A DNA stretch of 64,000 bases from Archangium sp. (GTDB taxonomy: Bacteria; Myxococcota; Myxococcia; Myxococcales; Myxococcaceae), in the NCBI GenBank assembly GCA_030695565.1, contig JAUYRZ010000029.1:62001-126000 (forward strand), in the 5' to 3' direction. The position numbers were made by a program, and so were the translations under genes. The notes beneath the pieces are model-generated. The model did no database searches. It was not told where the DNA came from and saw only the letters and a program-made list of their open reading frames with translations. Positions 28,189 through 35,815 of this stretch are shown here, in pieces. Position 1 is the stretch's first letter. Every line of letters starts with the position of its first letter.

Positions 28189-29141
28189 AGGCCGACGCGA
28201 AATCGGAAGCAACAGCACCGGCGACAGCTCCCTCTCTTCGAGGGGGAGAGGGTCGGGGAGAGGGCGTTCTCCTCGTCGCAGTCGCGGTGCTTTGCCTGGG
28301 CTTCCAGCTCTGGCTACCCACGACGCACGTGGCCGAAAGCGACTACCAGGCAGTCGCGCAGCTCCTCGCTGCCGAACAACAACAAGGCGACGTGGTGCTG
28401 CTCGCCCCCTGGTGGACCGAACGCGCGCGCATCTTCGCGCCGGAAGGTCTCCCGGTCGTCGGCTACCAGGGCAGCGACGCCGATTCACTCGAACGCTACC
28501 CGCGCATCTGGGTGCTCGCCCAACCGCACCAGCCGAACGCCGGCATGGGTGATTTCGAGAAGGCCTTCTCCCCTTCCCGTACGGCCATCGGAGCAGAACG
28601 CCGCTTCGGAAATCTGTCTCTGCGGCTGTACCAGAACGGCCGGCATCGCCCGGTCGTGGTCGACGCCACGCAACTCGTCGGAGCAGGCCAGGCGCAGGTG
28701 TACCTCGAGTCACCCGACGGCAACCGCCAGCCCTGCAGCTTCACCGGCACCGCCTACCGCTGCGGCAACGGAAAGATCGTCGGCAAGGAATGGCACGAGG
28801 TGCACTTTGCTCCGTACAGCTGCGTGAAGCTCGAGGCGCCGGGTGGTGCGAACCGCGTGGTGGTCGAGTTCACCGCCTCGGCTGCCGACTCGAGCAGTCT
28901 GACCGCTGGGTACATCTGGGAGTACGGCGCGTACCGCGATGGCATCACCCCGACGAACGTGACGCTCGAGGTGAACGGCCAGGCGCAGTCGATGGAACTG
29001 CCGGTGGGCGATGAGCTGATGCACCGGCTCGAGGGGCCGGCGTTGACTGAAGGTGCCCGCGTGCGGATCTTTCTGAGCTCGCAGAACCCGTCGGCTCGCG
29101 TGGTGTGTGCGGTGATGACCGGATCGCGGAGGGCGCCATGA
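28185..29141 (+). CDS. Membrane-anchored protein paired with glycosyltransferase
   Basis: A 318-residue protein starting at GTG 28185 and overlapping the carG stop by 4 nt. Residues 1-27 include a translated copy of the dispersed repeat (APSLRGGEGRGEG). One membrane segment follows (VLLVAVAVLCLGFQLWLP). The outside part begins with AESDYQAVAQLLAAEQQQGD and DVVLLAPWWTERARIFAPEG, which resembles the soluble C-terminal region of PMT/ArnT glycosyltransferases. A beta-rich part with 4 Cys follows. It probably assists the glycosyltransferase encoded next, whose start overlaps its stop; that is inference from context. Confidence 0.6.
   Translation: MKADAKSEATAPATAPSLRGGEGRGEGVLLVAVAVLCLGFQLWLPTTHVAESDYQAVAQLLAAEQQQGDVVLLAPWWTERARIFAPEGLPVVGYQGSDADSLERYPRIWVLAQPHQPNAGMGDFEKAFSPSRTAIGAERRFGNLSLRLYQNGRHRPVVVDATQLVGAGQAQVYLESPDGNRQPCSFTGTAYRCGNGKIVGKEWHEVHFAPYSCVKLEAPGGANRVVVEFTASAADSSSLTAGYIWEYGAYRDGITPTNVTLEVNGQAQSMELPVGDELMHRLEGPALTEGARVRIFLSSQNPSARVVCAVMTGSRRAP
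28229..28266. repeat. Dispersed GGGAGAGG-type repeat inside a coding region
   Basis: TCCCTCTCTTCGAGGG, then GGAGAGGGTCGGGGAGAGGG, in frame within the N-terminal part of the 28185-29141 protein, just before its membrane helix. It encodes PSLRGGEGRGEG. Confidence 0.8.
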
Positions 29142-31015
29142 GTGAGCAGAAGGCGACCGCCCTCTCCCCGACCCTCTCCCCCTCGGGGAGAGGGAGCCTC
29201 TCGCGCTTCTCGAGTTCGTTGAGTTCGCTCACGGATCGGCGCATCGCGTGGATTCTGTTCTTCGCCGGCCTGCTGGTGCTGCTCGCGACCGAGAAGGACA
29301 TCGGCTTCGGGCGTGACGAGAGCGTCTACTTCCACGCGGCTGAAGCGCACGCGCGCTGGTTCCAGCTGTTGGTGAGCTCACCGACCGCGGCCGTCAAAGA
29401 CGCAGCGATCGTTCAGCACTTCGAGTTCAACCACGAGCACCCCGCGCTGATGAAGAACCTGTTCGGGATCTCGTACGTGGTGCTCCACGAGAAGCTGGGC
29501 CTGCTGCGCCCCGCTGGCGCCTTCCGCTTCCCGGCCTTCGTCTTCGCCGCGTGGATGCTCCCGTTGATCTTCGGGCTCTCGCGGCGGCTCTTCGGCCAGG
29601 GCGCGTCGATCTTCGCAGCCGTCTCGTTCTTGATCGTGCCGAGGCAGTTCTTCCACAGCCACCTCGCGTGCTTCGACGTGCCCATCGCCACGATGTGGGT
29701 GCTCACGGTCTACTGCTTCGTCGAGGCGCTCGAGAAGCCGCGCTGGTGGCTCTACACCGGCCTCGCGTTCGGAGCCGCGCTGGGCGCGAAGCACAACGCC
29801 TGGTTCATCCCCGTCACGCTGGTGCCGTTCATTCTCTGGCGCGGTTGGCAGCTCACGAAGCACGCACCAGAGGCGCGCAACCTCTTCTTCGGCATCAACG
29901 GCGTCTTCGTCTTCGGAGGCCTGCTCTACGGGGTGATGGTCGCCGCGATGGGGCCGCAGCGCATTCTCTCCACCTTCGAGTTCCAGAGCCCGCAGCTGGG
30001 GCTCTTCGTGATCGTCTGCGCGGCCGGCGCGTGGCTCACGTGGCAACTGCGCTCGGTGCACCTCGACGCGTTCCGCACGATCGCGCCGCTGGTGGCGATG
30101 GCGATCCTCGGGCCGATCGTCTTCTACCTGCACTGGCCCTACCTCTGGCACCACCCGGTGGATCGCGCGGCCTGGTACCTGTCCTTCCACCTGACCCACA
30201 ACCACTACACCTGGTACTACCTCGGAGAGCTGCTGCGAGCGCCGCCGTTCCCGCTGCTCTACGTGGTCAACCTCACCGCGCTCACCGTGCCCGCTTCGAT
30301 CTTCGTGCCGATGGTGCTCGGGTTCATCTGGGTCTTCGTGCGCGCGGCGCGCAACCAGGTGACCAACTTCGAGTGGATCGTGGTGGCCAACGCGGTGATG
30401 TCGATCGCGTTGATCAGCCATCCGAACGTGCCGCACTTCGGTGGCGTGAAGCACTGGTTCCCCTCGATGCCTTTCCTGGCGGTGCTCGCCGCGGGTTCGT
30501 TGGAGCGCGGCGCGCGCGGGCTCACCGCCTGGCTCGCCCCCAGGTGGAAGGCCGTTACGGAACCGCGCGTGCTGGCCCTGATGGCCGTGCTCCTTTGCGC
30601 TCCGGCGGTCATCGCCACCGCGCGCGTGTACGAGTTCGGCACCAGCGCCTACTCGGAGTTCGCGGGCGGCGTGCCGGGAGCAGCGTCACTGGGCATGCAG
30701 CGCCAGTACTGGGCGAACAACCTCACCGGCGTGCTGCCCTGGCTCAACGCGAACGCGAAGCAGGGCGAGCGGGTGTACTTCCACGAGAACCACGGCGGGC
30801 AGATCCGCGACAACCAGCGCAACGGCATGCTGCGCGCGGACCTCGTGGCGGTGAACTCACCGAACGAAGCGGAGCTCGCGATTTACCAGTACCACCAGGA
30901 ATTCCGGGAGCAGGAGTTCAACATCTGGCAGGTGTTCGGCACCACCCGGCCGGTGTTCGGGCTGTACCTCGATGAGACGCCGCAGATCGTCATCTACCGG
31001 CGTGGGCATCGCTAG
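29138..31015 (+). CDS. PMT/ArnT-type membrane glycosyltransferase (GT39-like)
   Basis: A 625-residue polytopic membrane protein. Its first loop carries GFGRDESVYFHAAEAHA, in which Asp60-Glu61 matches the conserved catalytic acidic pair of protein O-mannosyltransferase and ArnT-type enzymes that use polyprenyl-phosphate sugars. NHEHPALMKNLFG follows, then about ten membrane helices and a C-terminal extracytoplasmic domain. Residues 8-20 (ALSPTLSPSGRGS) are encoded by the dispersed repeat. ATG 29138 overlaps the previous stop (ATGA); a TTG near 29226 after the repeat is an alternative. It may glycosylate lipid or protein; the acceptor is unknown. Confidence 0.8.
   Translation: MSEQKATALSPTLSPSGRGSLSRFSSSLSSLTDRRIAWILFFAGLLVLLATEKDIGFGRDESVYFHAAEAHARWFQLLVSSPTAAVKDAAIVQHFEFNHEHPALMKNLFGISYVVLHEKLGLLRPAGAFRFPAFVFAAWMLPLIFGLSRRLFGQGASIFAAVSFLIVPRQFFHSHLACFDVPIATMWVLTVYCFVEALEKPRWWLYTGLAFGAALGAKHNAWFIPVTLVPFILWRGWQLTKHAPEARNLFFGINGVFVFGGLLYGVMVAAMGPQRILSTFEFQSPQLGLFVIVCAAGAWLTWQLRSVHLDAFRTIAPLVAMAILGPIVFYLHWPYLWHHPVDRAAWYLSFHLTHNHYTWYYLGELLRAPPFPLLYVVNLTALTVPASIFVPMVLGFIWVFVRAARNQVTNFEWIVVANAVMSIALISHPNVPHFGGVKHWFPSMPFLAVLAAGSLERGARGLTAWLAPRWKAVTEPRVLALMAVLLCAPAVIATARVYEFGTSAYSEFAGGVPGAASLGMQRQYWANNLTGVLPWLNANAKQGERVYFHENHGGQIRDNQRNGMLRADLVAVNSPNEAELAIYQYHQEFREQEFNIWQVFGTTRPVFGLYLDETPQIVIYRRGHR
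29157..29195. repeat. Dispersed GGGAGAGG-type repeat inside the glycosyltransferase gene
   Basis: CCCTCTCCCCGACC, then CTCTCCCCC, TCGGGGAGAGGGAG, in frame in the cytoplasmic N-terminal tail of the glycosyltransferase, where an insertion would be tolerated. Confidence 0.8.
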
Positions 31016-31051
31016 AAGACACTCAGCCGCAGACATGTGAAGGTCGGCCGC

Positions 31052-31555
31052 ATGCGTTCACTCCTCGTGGTTGGTCTCCTGATGGCGACCGCAGCCTGTG
31101 AGAAGTCTTCGTCCGCGACGTCGAGCAAACGTGCCTCCATCGCGCGCACGGGCGGAACGACGTTCGAGATCATCCCCGCGGAGGGCCAGCACGGCTACTG
31201 CCTCGCGTACACCGTCTCGCGCAGTGGGCTGACCCGCCAGCTGACGATGTCGCGCAGCAACCAGTCGTACGAGTGCGCCGCGGGCCGGCCCATCGGTGGC
31301 CACCCGTACAAGATGCCGCTCAACGAAGGCCCGGTGCGGGTGTTCGTGTTCTTCACCAGCCAGCCGGTGAACGCGGCTTCGGTCTCTCAGCAGATCCTCG
31401 ACGCGAACGATCGCCAGGCGCTCACGCTGATGAACATGCGGCTGCCCGGCCAGGCGCACCTCGAGGTGCTCGACTTCACGCCGGAAGAAGACGTCGCAGC
31501 GACCGTCGGTGCGCTGGTCGGGTTCGACGCGGGCGTGGATGGCGGTCAGCGCTAA
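31052..31555 (+). CDS. Lipoprotein of unknown function
   Basis: A 167-residue lipoprotein. ATG 31052 starts the signal peptide SLLVVGLLMATAACEK with Cys15 as lipidation site; GTG 31037 is possible upstream. The mature part begins with a Ser-rich linker (SSSATSSKRA). It then has a beta-rich domain with two Cys (GYCLAYTVSRSG and SYECAAGRP) that may form a disulfide, and an acidic tail. The next lipoprotein gene starts 4 nt after its stop, so both are probably made together. Confidence 0.65.
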   Translation: MRSLLVVGLLMATAACEKSSSATSSKRASIARTGGTTFEIIPAEGQHGYCLAYTVSRSGLTRQLTMSRSNQSYECAAGRPIGGHPYKMPLNEGPVRVFVFFTSQPVNAASVSQQILDANDRQALTLMNMRLPGQAHLEVLDFTPEEDVAATVGALVGFDAGVDGGQR

Positions 31556-31559
31556 CTCC

Positions 31560-32684
31560 ATGCGGCCTGCCTTGCTCGTCCTCGCCGCGCTCGCGCTGAG
31601 CGGGTGCCCGAAAGATCGGCTGCGGGAGAACGGCTGCCGGGAAGACTCCGACTGCGGCTCGCCCACCAGCGCGTTCCGCTGCGAGACCCAGACCGGGGTC
31701 TGCTACTGCCGCACCGATCAAGCGTGCCCGGGCGCGCAGTTCTGCAACACCGCCGGCTTCTGCCAGGACCGCTCGGGCTGCACCTCGAATCAGGAGTGCG
31801 CCGACTCGGCCACCTACTGCGACACCGGCAGCGGCCAGTGCGTGCCGTCGGGGCGCTGCACCTCTGACATTCAGTGCGAGCTGGGCCAGGTCTGCGAGAC
31901 CACGCGTGGAACCTGTCAGCCCGGCTGCCGGCGCGACGGTGACTGCCCGGGCTCGAGCTGCCGTTGCGGCGACGTGCCTTGCGCGTGCACCGGCACCACG
32001 CCCGAAGAGCTCGCGCGCTGCACCATCGGCACGTGCGATCAGAACTTCTGCAGCAACGAGACCTTCTGCCGCTACGGCGAGCTGTGCGGCATTCCCGAAG
32101 ACGCGGGCGTCACGCGCAACCAATGTTTCAGCGACTACGACTTCGATCGCCGCCCGTACTGCGCGCGCTGCACTTCAGGCGGCGGCGTCGACACGTGTGG
32201 CCGCGGCCCGAACTTCTGCATCACCGACACCCGCACGGCTTCCACCTACTGCGGCGCCGATTGCAGCGCAGGTCAGCAGTGCCCGCGGGGGTACGGCTGC
32301 CGCGACATCCGCGTGGTGTTCACCCGGTGGCAGTGCAACGCGAACATCGCCTGCCCGGGCGACCCGTCACTTCCCTGCGGCGCCGACAGTGACTGCCAGC
32401 GGGGCGGCACCTGCGTGAAGCCCGCTGGCCAGACGACCGGCTCGTGCGCAGGTCAGTGCATCCTGCGTGAAGGCAGCGCCTTCGGATTCTGCAGCTGCCA
32501 GGTGAACGAAGACTGCGCGACCGAGAGCTGCAGCATGGGCGAGTGCACCATCACCCGGCGTCCCTGCGTGAATGACGATCAATGCCGCACCATTCGCTGC
32601 GTCGACTTCGAAGGCATCGGGGCGTGTCTCATCGGCCAAAACTGCACTCCTTCCAATGGGTTGACCTGCGTCGAGGTGCAGTAG
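31560..32684 (+). CDS. Large Cys-rich lipoprotein
   Basis: A 374-residue lipoprotein with lipobox LSGC after ALLVLAALALSGC. The mature protein has more than 40 cysteines. They form repeated units of the type CREDSDCGSPTSAFRC, CRTDQACPGAQFC, CTSNQECADSATYC and CTSDIQCELGQVC, each about 20 to 40 residues. Such proteins are common on myxobacterial outer membranes and presumably form a disulfide-stabilised rod. The start is ATG 31560 just after the previous gene. Function unknown. Confidence 0.75.
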   Translation: MRPALLVLAALALSGCPKDRLRENGCREDSDCGSPTSAFRCETQTGVCYCRTDQACPGAQFCNTAGFCQDRSGCTSNQECADSATYCDTGSGQCVPSGRCTSDIQCELGQVCETTRGTCQPGCRRDGDCPGSSCRCGDVPCACTGTTPEELARCTIGTCDQNFCSNETFCRYGELCGIPEDAGVTRNQCFSDYDFDRRPYCARCTSGGGVDTCGRGPNFCITDTRTASTYCGADCSAGQQCPRGYGCRDIRVVFTRWQCNANIACPGDPSLPCGADSDCQRGGTCVKPAGQTTGSCAGQCILREGSAFGFCSCQVNEDCATESCSMGECTITRRPCVNDDQCRTIRCVDFEGIGACLIGQNCTPSNGLTCVEVQ

Positions 32685-32750
32685 CCGACCCTGGTTTTCT
32701 CGACTGTTGAGAAGCTCGCAACCTGAAGTTCCCAGGTGCGACAATGGAGC

Positions 32751-33587
32751 ATGCCCGCAATCGACCGCAGCTCCTTCGCCCGCTCTCTGGCCAATGGCAT
32801 CAACCTCAACGCTCCCGGCGTGAAGCAGAAGCTGGAAGCCGCGGGAATCGACGTCGCCGCGCTCGACGCCGACAAGGACGGGTGGATCAAGGGCAGCGCC
32901 GAGCTGGCCAAGGCCTTCACGATGAACGACGGCTTCGACCGCAACGGCTCGTCGGCCAGCTTCAACAACTCGGGCAAGGCCGGCCAGGTGTTCCAGGCGC
33001 TCGTCTCGGCCGCGGGCGGCAAGATGCCCACCAGCGAAGGCAAGTTCGCCACGCAGATCCTCAGCGCCGCCGCGGACCGCGCCGCCAAGCAGAGCACCGC
33101 TTACGGCTACGACAACGCGCCCACCAGCCCGCTCAAGGGCCTGTCGGGCAACAAGAACCCGGGCGTCTCGCAGCCGGGTTGGCTCAAGAACAATTGGAAG
33201 TGCAACCAGTTCGTCGGCGACGCGCTCACCCAGGCCGGCGTGAAGGCGCCCACCTGGGCGATGGCCGACGGCACGGTGCACTACGCGAGCGCCGAGAAGT
33301 GGCCGAGCTTCACCAACCTCTTCGAGCGCATCACCGACCCCTCGCAGATGAAGCCGGGCGACATCGTGGTGCGCGACTACCCGGCCTCGGGCGACGCCAC
33401 CGCGCACGTGGAGATCGTCACCAGCGTCGAGCCCTTCAAGTCCATCGGCGCGCACCGCGACGCGGCCTACGAAGCGGAAACCCCGAGCTGGGTCGAAGGC
33501 GGCACGTACAACCCCGCCAAGCGGAACTTCGAAGTCGGCGGCAACGAGGTCTACATCCTCCGCCCGAAGGCCGCGCTCACCCCGTAG
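32751..33587 (+). CDS. CHAP/NlpC-P60-like protein with EF-hand-like loop
   Basis: A 278-residue protein with no obvious signal peptide. The N-terminal part has an EF-hand-like loop, DADKDGWIKGSAE (about 39-51); the acidic residue lies at loop position 13 instead of 12, so it is non-canonical. The C-terminal part has KNNWKCNQFVGDALTQAG with a likely catalytic Cys151, MKPGDIVVRDYP, and HVEIVTS with His219. This is the Cys-His arrangement of CHAP or NlpC/P60 peptidoglycan amidases. Without a signal peptide it could be a toxin, a lysin, or exported by another route. The assignment is by pattern. Confidence 0.65.
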   Translation: MPAIDRSSFARSLANGINLNAPGVKQKLEAAGIDVAALDADKDGWIKGSAELAKAFTMNDGFDRNGSSASFNNSGKAGQVFQALVSAAGGKMPTSEGKFATQILSAAADRAAKQSTAYGYDNAPTSPLKGLSGNKNPGVSQPGWLKNNWKCNQFVGDALTQAGVKAPTWAMADGTVHYASAEKWPSFTNLFERITDPSQMKPGDIVVRDYPASGDATAHVEIVTSVEPFKSIGAHRDAAYEAETPSWVEGGTYNPAKRNFEVGGNEVYILRPKAALTP

Positions 33588-33630
33588 TCCAAGCCGCGAA
33601 TCGTTTTCGGCCGCACTGGCTCTCAGCTGC

Positions 33631-33981
33631 ATGTGCAGACAAACCAGGTGCGAAAAGTGCGGGAAGACGACGTGGGCGGGCTGCGGAGCGCACGTCGATG
33701 CGGTGATGGCCGGGGTTCCTGCTGACCGCAGGTGCCAGTGCTCTCGAACCACCCCGGGCGCCAGCGCTGGTGGGACCCCGAGCAACATGGGTCGGGTCGA
33801 TCGGCTGTTGCGCACCGTCATCGGGCTCGTGGCGATCTCCCTGGTGTTCCTCGGCCCGCAGACGGGCTGGGGCTGGCTGGGGCTCATTCCGCTGGTGACC
33901 GCGACGATCGGCTTCTGCCCGCTCTATCGGCTGTTCGGACTGTCGACTGCGCCCAGGGTGCCCGATGTCAGACGCACGTGA
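33631..33981 (+). CDS. Fusion of CxxC small protein and DUF2892 membrane segment
   Basis: A 116-residue protein in one continuous frame. Residues 1-37 resemble small widespread proteins with RCEKCGKTTWAGCGAH and CQC, a Cys-rich probable metal-binding pattern. Residues from about 52 (MGRVDRLLRTVIGLVAISL) form a DUF2892 type domain with two membrane helices around GLIPLVTATIGFCPLYRLFG. The two parts usually occur as separate genes. A frameshift is not apparent. The next gene, OsmC, overlaps it by 17 nt in another frame. Confidence 0.7.
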   Translation: MCRQTRCEKCGKTTWAGCGAHVDAVMAGVPADRRCQCSRTTPGASAGGTPSNMGRVDRLLRTVIGLVAISLVFLGPQTGWGWLGLIPLVTATIGFCPLYRLFGLSTAPRVPDVRRT

Positions 33982-34369
33982 ATTGGAGATCACCCTGCCC
34001 GGTGGCCGGCGCGTCGACGCGCGCATCGGGCACCACGTGATTCACACCGATCAACCCCTCGACAACGGGGGCAGCGACACCGCGGCCTCACCGTTCGAGA
34101 TGTTCCTGGCCTCGATCGGAACCTGCGCGGGCATCTTCGTGCAGGGCTTCTGCGCGGCGAGGAAGATCCCCTTCGAGAACATTCGCATTCGCGAGCGCGT
34201 GCAGCTCGACGAACACGGCGCGCTGCAGGGGGTGGCGCTGGACATCGAACTGCCCCCTGATTTTCCAGCGCGCTACCGGGAGGCCGTGGTGCAGGTGGTC
34301 GAGCAGTGCTCCGTCAAGAAGGCGATCGCCGCGCAGCCGAAGTTCACCGTGCGCACCGTCACGCCGTGA
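33965..34369 (+). CDS. OsmC-family peroxiredoxin
   Basis: A 134-residue OsmC/Ohr-type protein. These reduce organic hydroperoxides with two Cys; here [17 protein letters not shown] and [18 protein letters not shown] carry the peroxidatic and resolving Cys positions in their usual spacing. The N-terminal beta sheet ([16 protein letters not shown]) is intact. It overlaps the CxxC-DUF2892 gene by 17 nt, so they are probably co-expressed in sulfur or peroxide metabolism; DUF2892 genes often sit next to such functions. Its tail overlaps the convergent aldo-keto reductase gene by 11 nt. Confidence 0.85.
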   Translation: MSDARELEITLPGGRRVDARIGHHVIHTDQPLDNGGSDTAASPFEMFLASIGTCAGIFVQGFCAARKIPFENIRIRERVQLDEHGALQGVALDIELPPDFPARYREAVVQVVEQCSVKKAIAAQPKFTVRTVTP

Positions 34370-35321
34370 TCGGAAACAACGCTTCGAGGCGCTTCATCAG
34401 CTCGGGCGTGAGCTTCTCCACCACGGCCAGCGCCTTCATGTTTTCGGTCACCTGCTCCGGCTTCGTCGCGCCGGTGATCACCGTGGAGACGTTGGGGTTC
34501 TTGAGGCACCAGGCGAGCGCGAGCTGCGCGCGGGTGACGCCGAGCTCCTTCGCGATGGGCTCGAGCTGCTTGACCTGGTCGATGATCGCCTTGGTGACCA
34601 TCTTGTCTTTGAGCCACGCGTAGCTCTGCTGCGCGAAGCGCGAACCTTCGGGCACGCCGGCGTCGTACTTGCCGGACAACACGCCTGAAGCGAGCGGGCT
34701 CCAGATGGTCGAGCCGTAGCCGTACTCAGCGAACACCTTCTGGTACTCGACCTCGAAGCGCGAGCGGGCGAGCAGGCTGTACTGCGGCTGCTCCATCACC
34801 GGCGGGGTGAGGCCGTGTTCACGGGCGACCTTGATGGCGGTGATGATCTCGGCCGCGCTCCACTCGCTGGTGCCCCAGTAGAAGAGCTTGCCCTGCTTGA
34901 TGAGGATGTCGAACGCGCGCACGGTCTCTTCGATGGGCGTGTTGGGGTCGGGGCGATGGCAGAACGCGAGGTCGAGGTAGTCGACCTGCCAACGCTTCAA
35001 GGCGGCGTGGAAACCTTCCATCACGTGTTTGTGCGAGAGGCCCACGTCGTTGGGCCCTTCCCCGCCCCAGAAGATCTTGGTGGAGAGCACCAACGATTCG
35101 CGGCGCCAGCCCACCTGCTTGAGCACCCGGCCCATCGAACGTTCGGCTTCGCCCTTCGCGTACACCTCGGCGCCGTCGAAGAAGTTCACGCCCGCTTCGT
35201 ACGCGGCCACCATGCAGACCTTCGCCGCCTCGTCGCCGACCTGCCCGCCGTACGTCACCCACGAGCCCAGGGAGAGTTCGCTGACCTTGAGACCTGTCTT
35301 GCCCAAACGCCTGTAGTTCAT
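34359..35321 (-). CDS. Aldo-keto reductase, Kv-beta-like (AKR6/AKR superfamily)
   Basis: An NADPH-dependent oxidoreductase of about 320 residues with a TIM-barrel fold. Typical segments are [37 protein letters not shown] (catalytic Tyr), [12 protein letters not shown] (Lys), [17 protein letters not shown] and the NADPH-binding [17 protein letters not shown]. It resembles voltage-gated potassium channel beta subunits and bacterial relatives; the substrate is unknown. ATG 35321 matches the conserved family start, with ATG 35330 three codons upstream. It is divergent from the thioesterase gene. Confidence 0.9.
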   Translation of the reverse strand: MNYRRLGKTGLKVSELSLGSWVTYGGQVGDEAAKVCMVAAYEAGVNFFDGAEVYAKGEAERSMGRVLKQVGWRRESLVLSTKIFWGGEGPNDVGLSHKHVMEGFHAALKRWQVDYLDLAFCHRPDPNTPIEETVRAFDILIKQGKLFYWGTSEWSAAEIITAIKVAREHGLTPPVMEQPQYSLLARSRFEVEYQKVFAEYGYGSTIWSPLASGVLSGKYDAGVPEGSRFAQQSYAWLKDKMVTKAIIDQVKQLEPIAKELGVTRAQLALAWCLKNPNVSTVITGATKPEQVTENMKALAVVEKLTPELMKRLEALFPITA

Positions 35322-35329
35322 GCGACCCA

Positions 35330-35335
35330 TATAAT
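35330..35335 (+). promoter_or_regulatory. Perfect -10 TATAAT before the thioesterase gene
   Basis: TATAAT lies 11 bases before the GTG start of the thioesterase gene at 35347. A transcript would start at about 35342, so it would be almost leaderless. No good -35 box is seen at the proper distance. Confidence 0.35.
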
Positions 35336-35346
35336 AGAGCCGCGGC

Positions 35347-35811
35347 GTGCCGCCCCCGAGACCGACGCAGGAACAGCTCGCCCGCTACTGCGAGGCGTTC
35401 AACCAGAGCGCGACGCTGGGGCATTTCGGAATGAAGGTGGGGTTTCCCGACCTCGAGACGGTGGAGGTCGTGCTCGATCCGGTGAGGCCCGAACAACGCG
35501 GCGGCATGGGCAGCGACGCGGTCAATGGGGGTGTGTTGGCGGCGATGTTCGACCTGGTGATCGGCTGCGCGCCGGCGTTGATCGATCCCACCCGGCGTTC
35601 GGCGACGGTGCAGCTGTCGATCCACTTCATGAATGGCGTGCGAGGTGATCGCATCACGGCGCGCGCTCGCGTGACCCGCGCGGGGGAAAAGCTGGTGTTC
35701 GCGGCGGCCAGCATCTTCGACGGCACCGGCCAGGAGTGTGCGTCGGCCACCGGTCTTTCCCGGCTCTCTTCGATTCCCTGGGCCTCGAGCGGCACTCCCG
35801 CAGTGAACTGA
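35347..35811 (+). CDS. PaaI-like hotdog thioesterase
   Basis: A 154-residue hotdog-fold protein. The active-site helix segment AVNGGVLAAMFDLVIGCAP matches the PaaI type (HGG replaced by NGG), with TVQLSIHFMNGVRGDRITARARV following. Family members hydrolyse acyl-CoA thioesters; the substrate here is unknown. It precedes the SNF2 gene by 4 nt, implying co-transcription, without an obvious functional link. The GTG start is the first in frame after a perfect TATAAT; a later ATG is possible. Confidence 0.8.
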   Translation: MPPPRPTQEQLARYCEAFNQSATLGHFGMKVGFPDLETVEVVLDPVRPEQRGGMGSDAVNGGVLAAMFDLVIGCAPALIDPTRRSATVQLSIHFMNGVRGDRITARARVTRAGEKLVFAAASIFDGTGQECASATGLSRLSSIPWASSGTPAVN

Positions 35812-35815
35812 GCCG

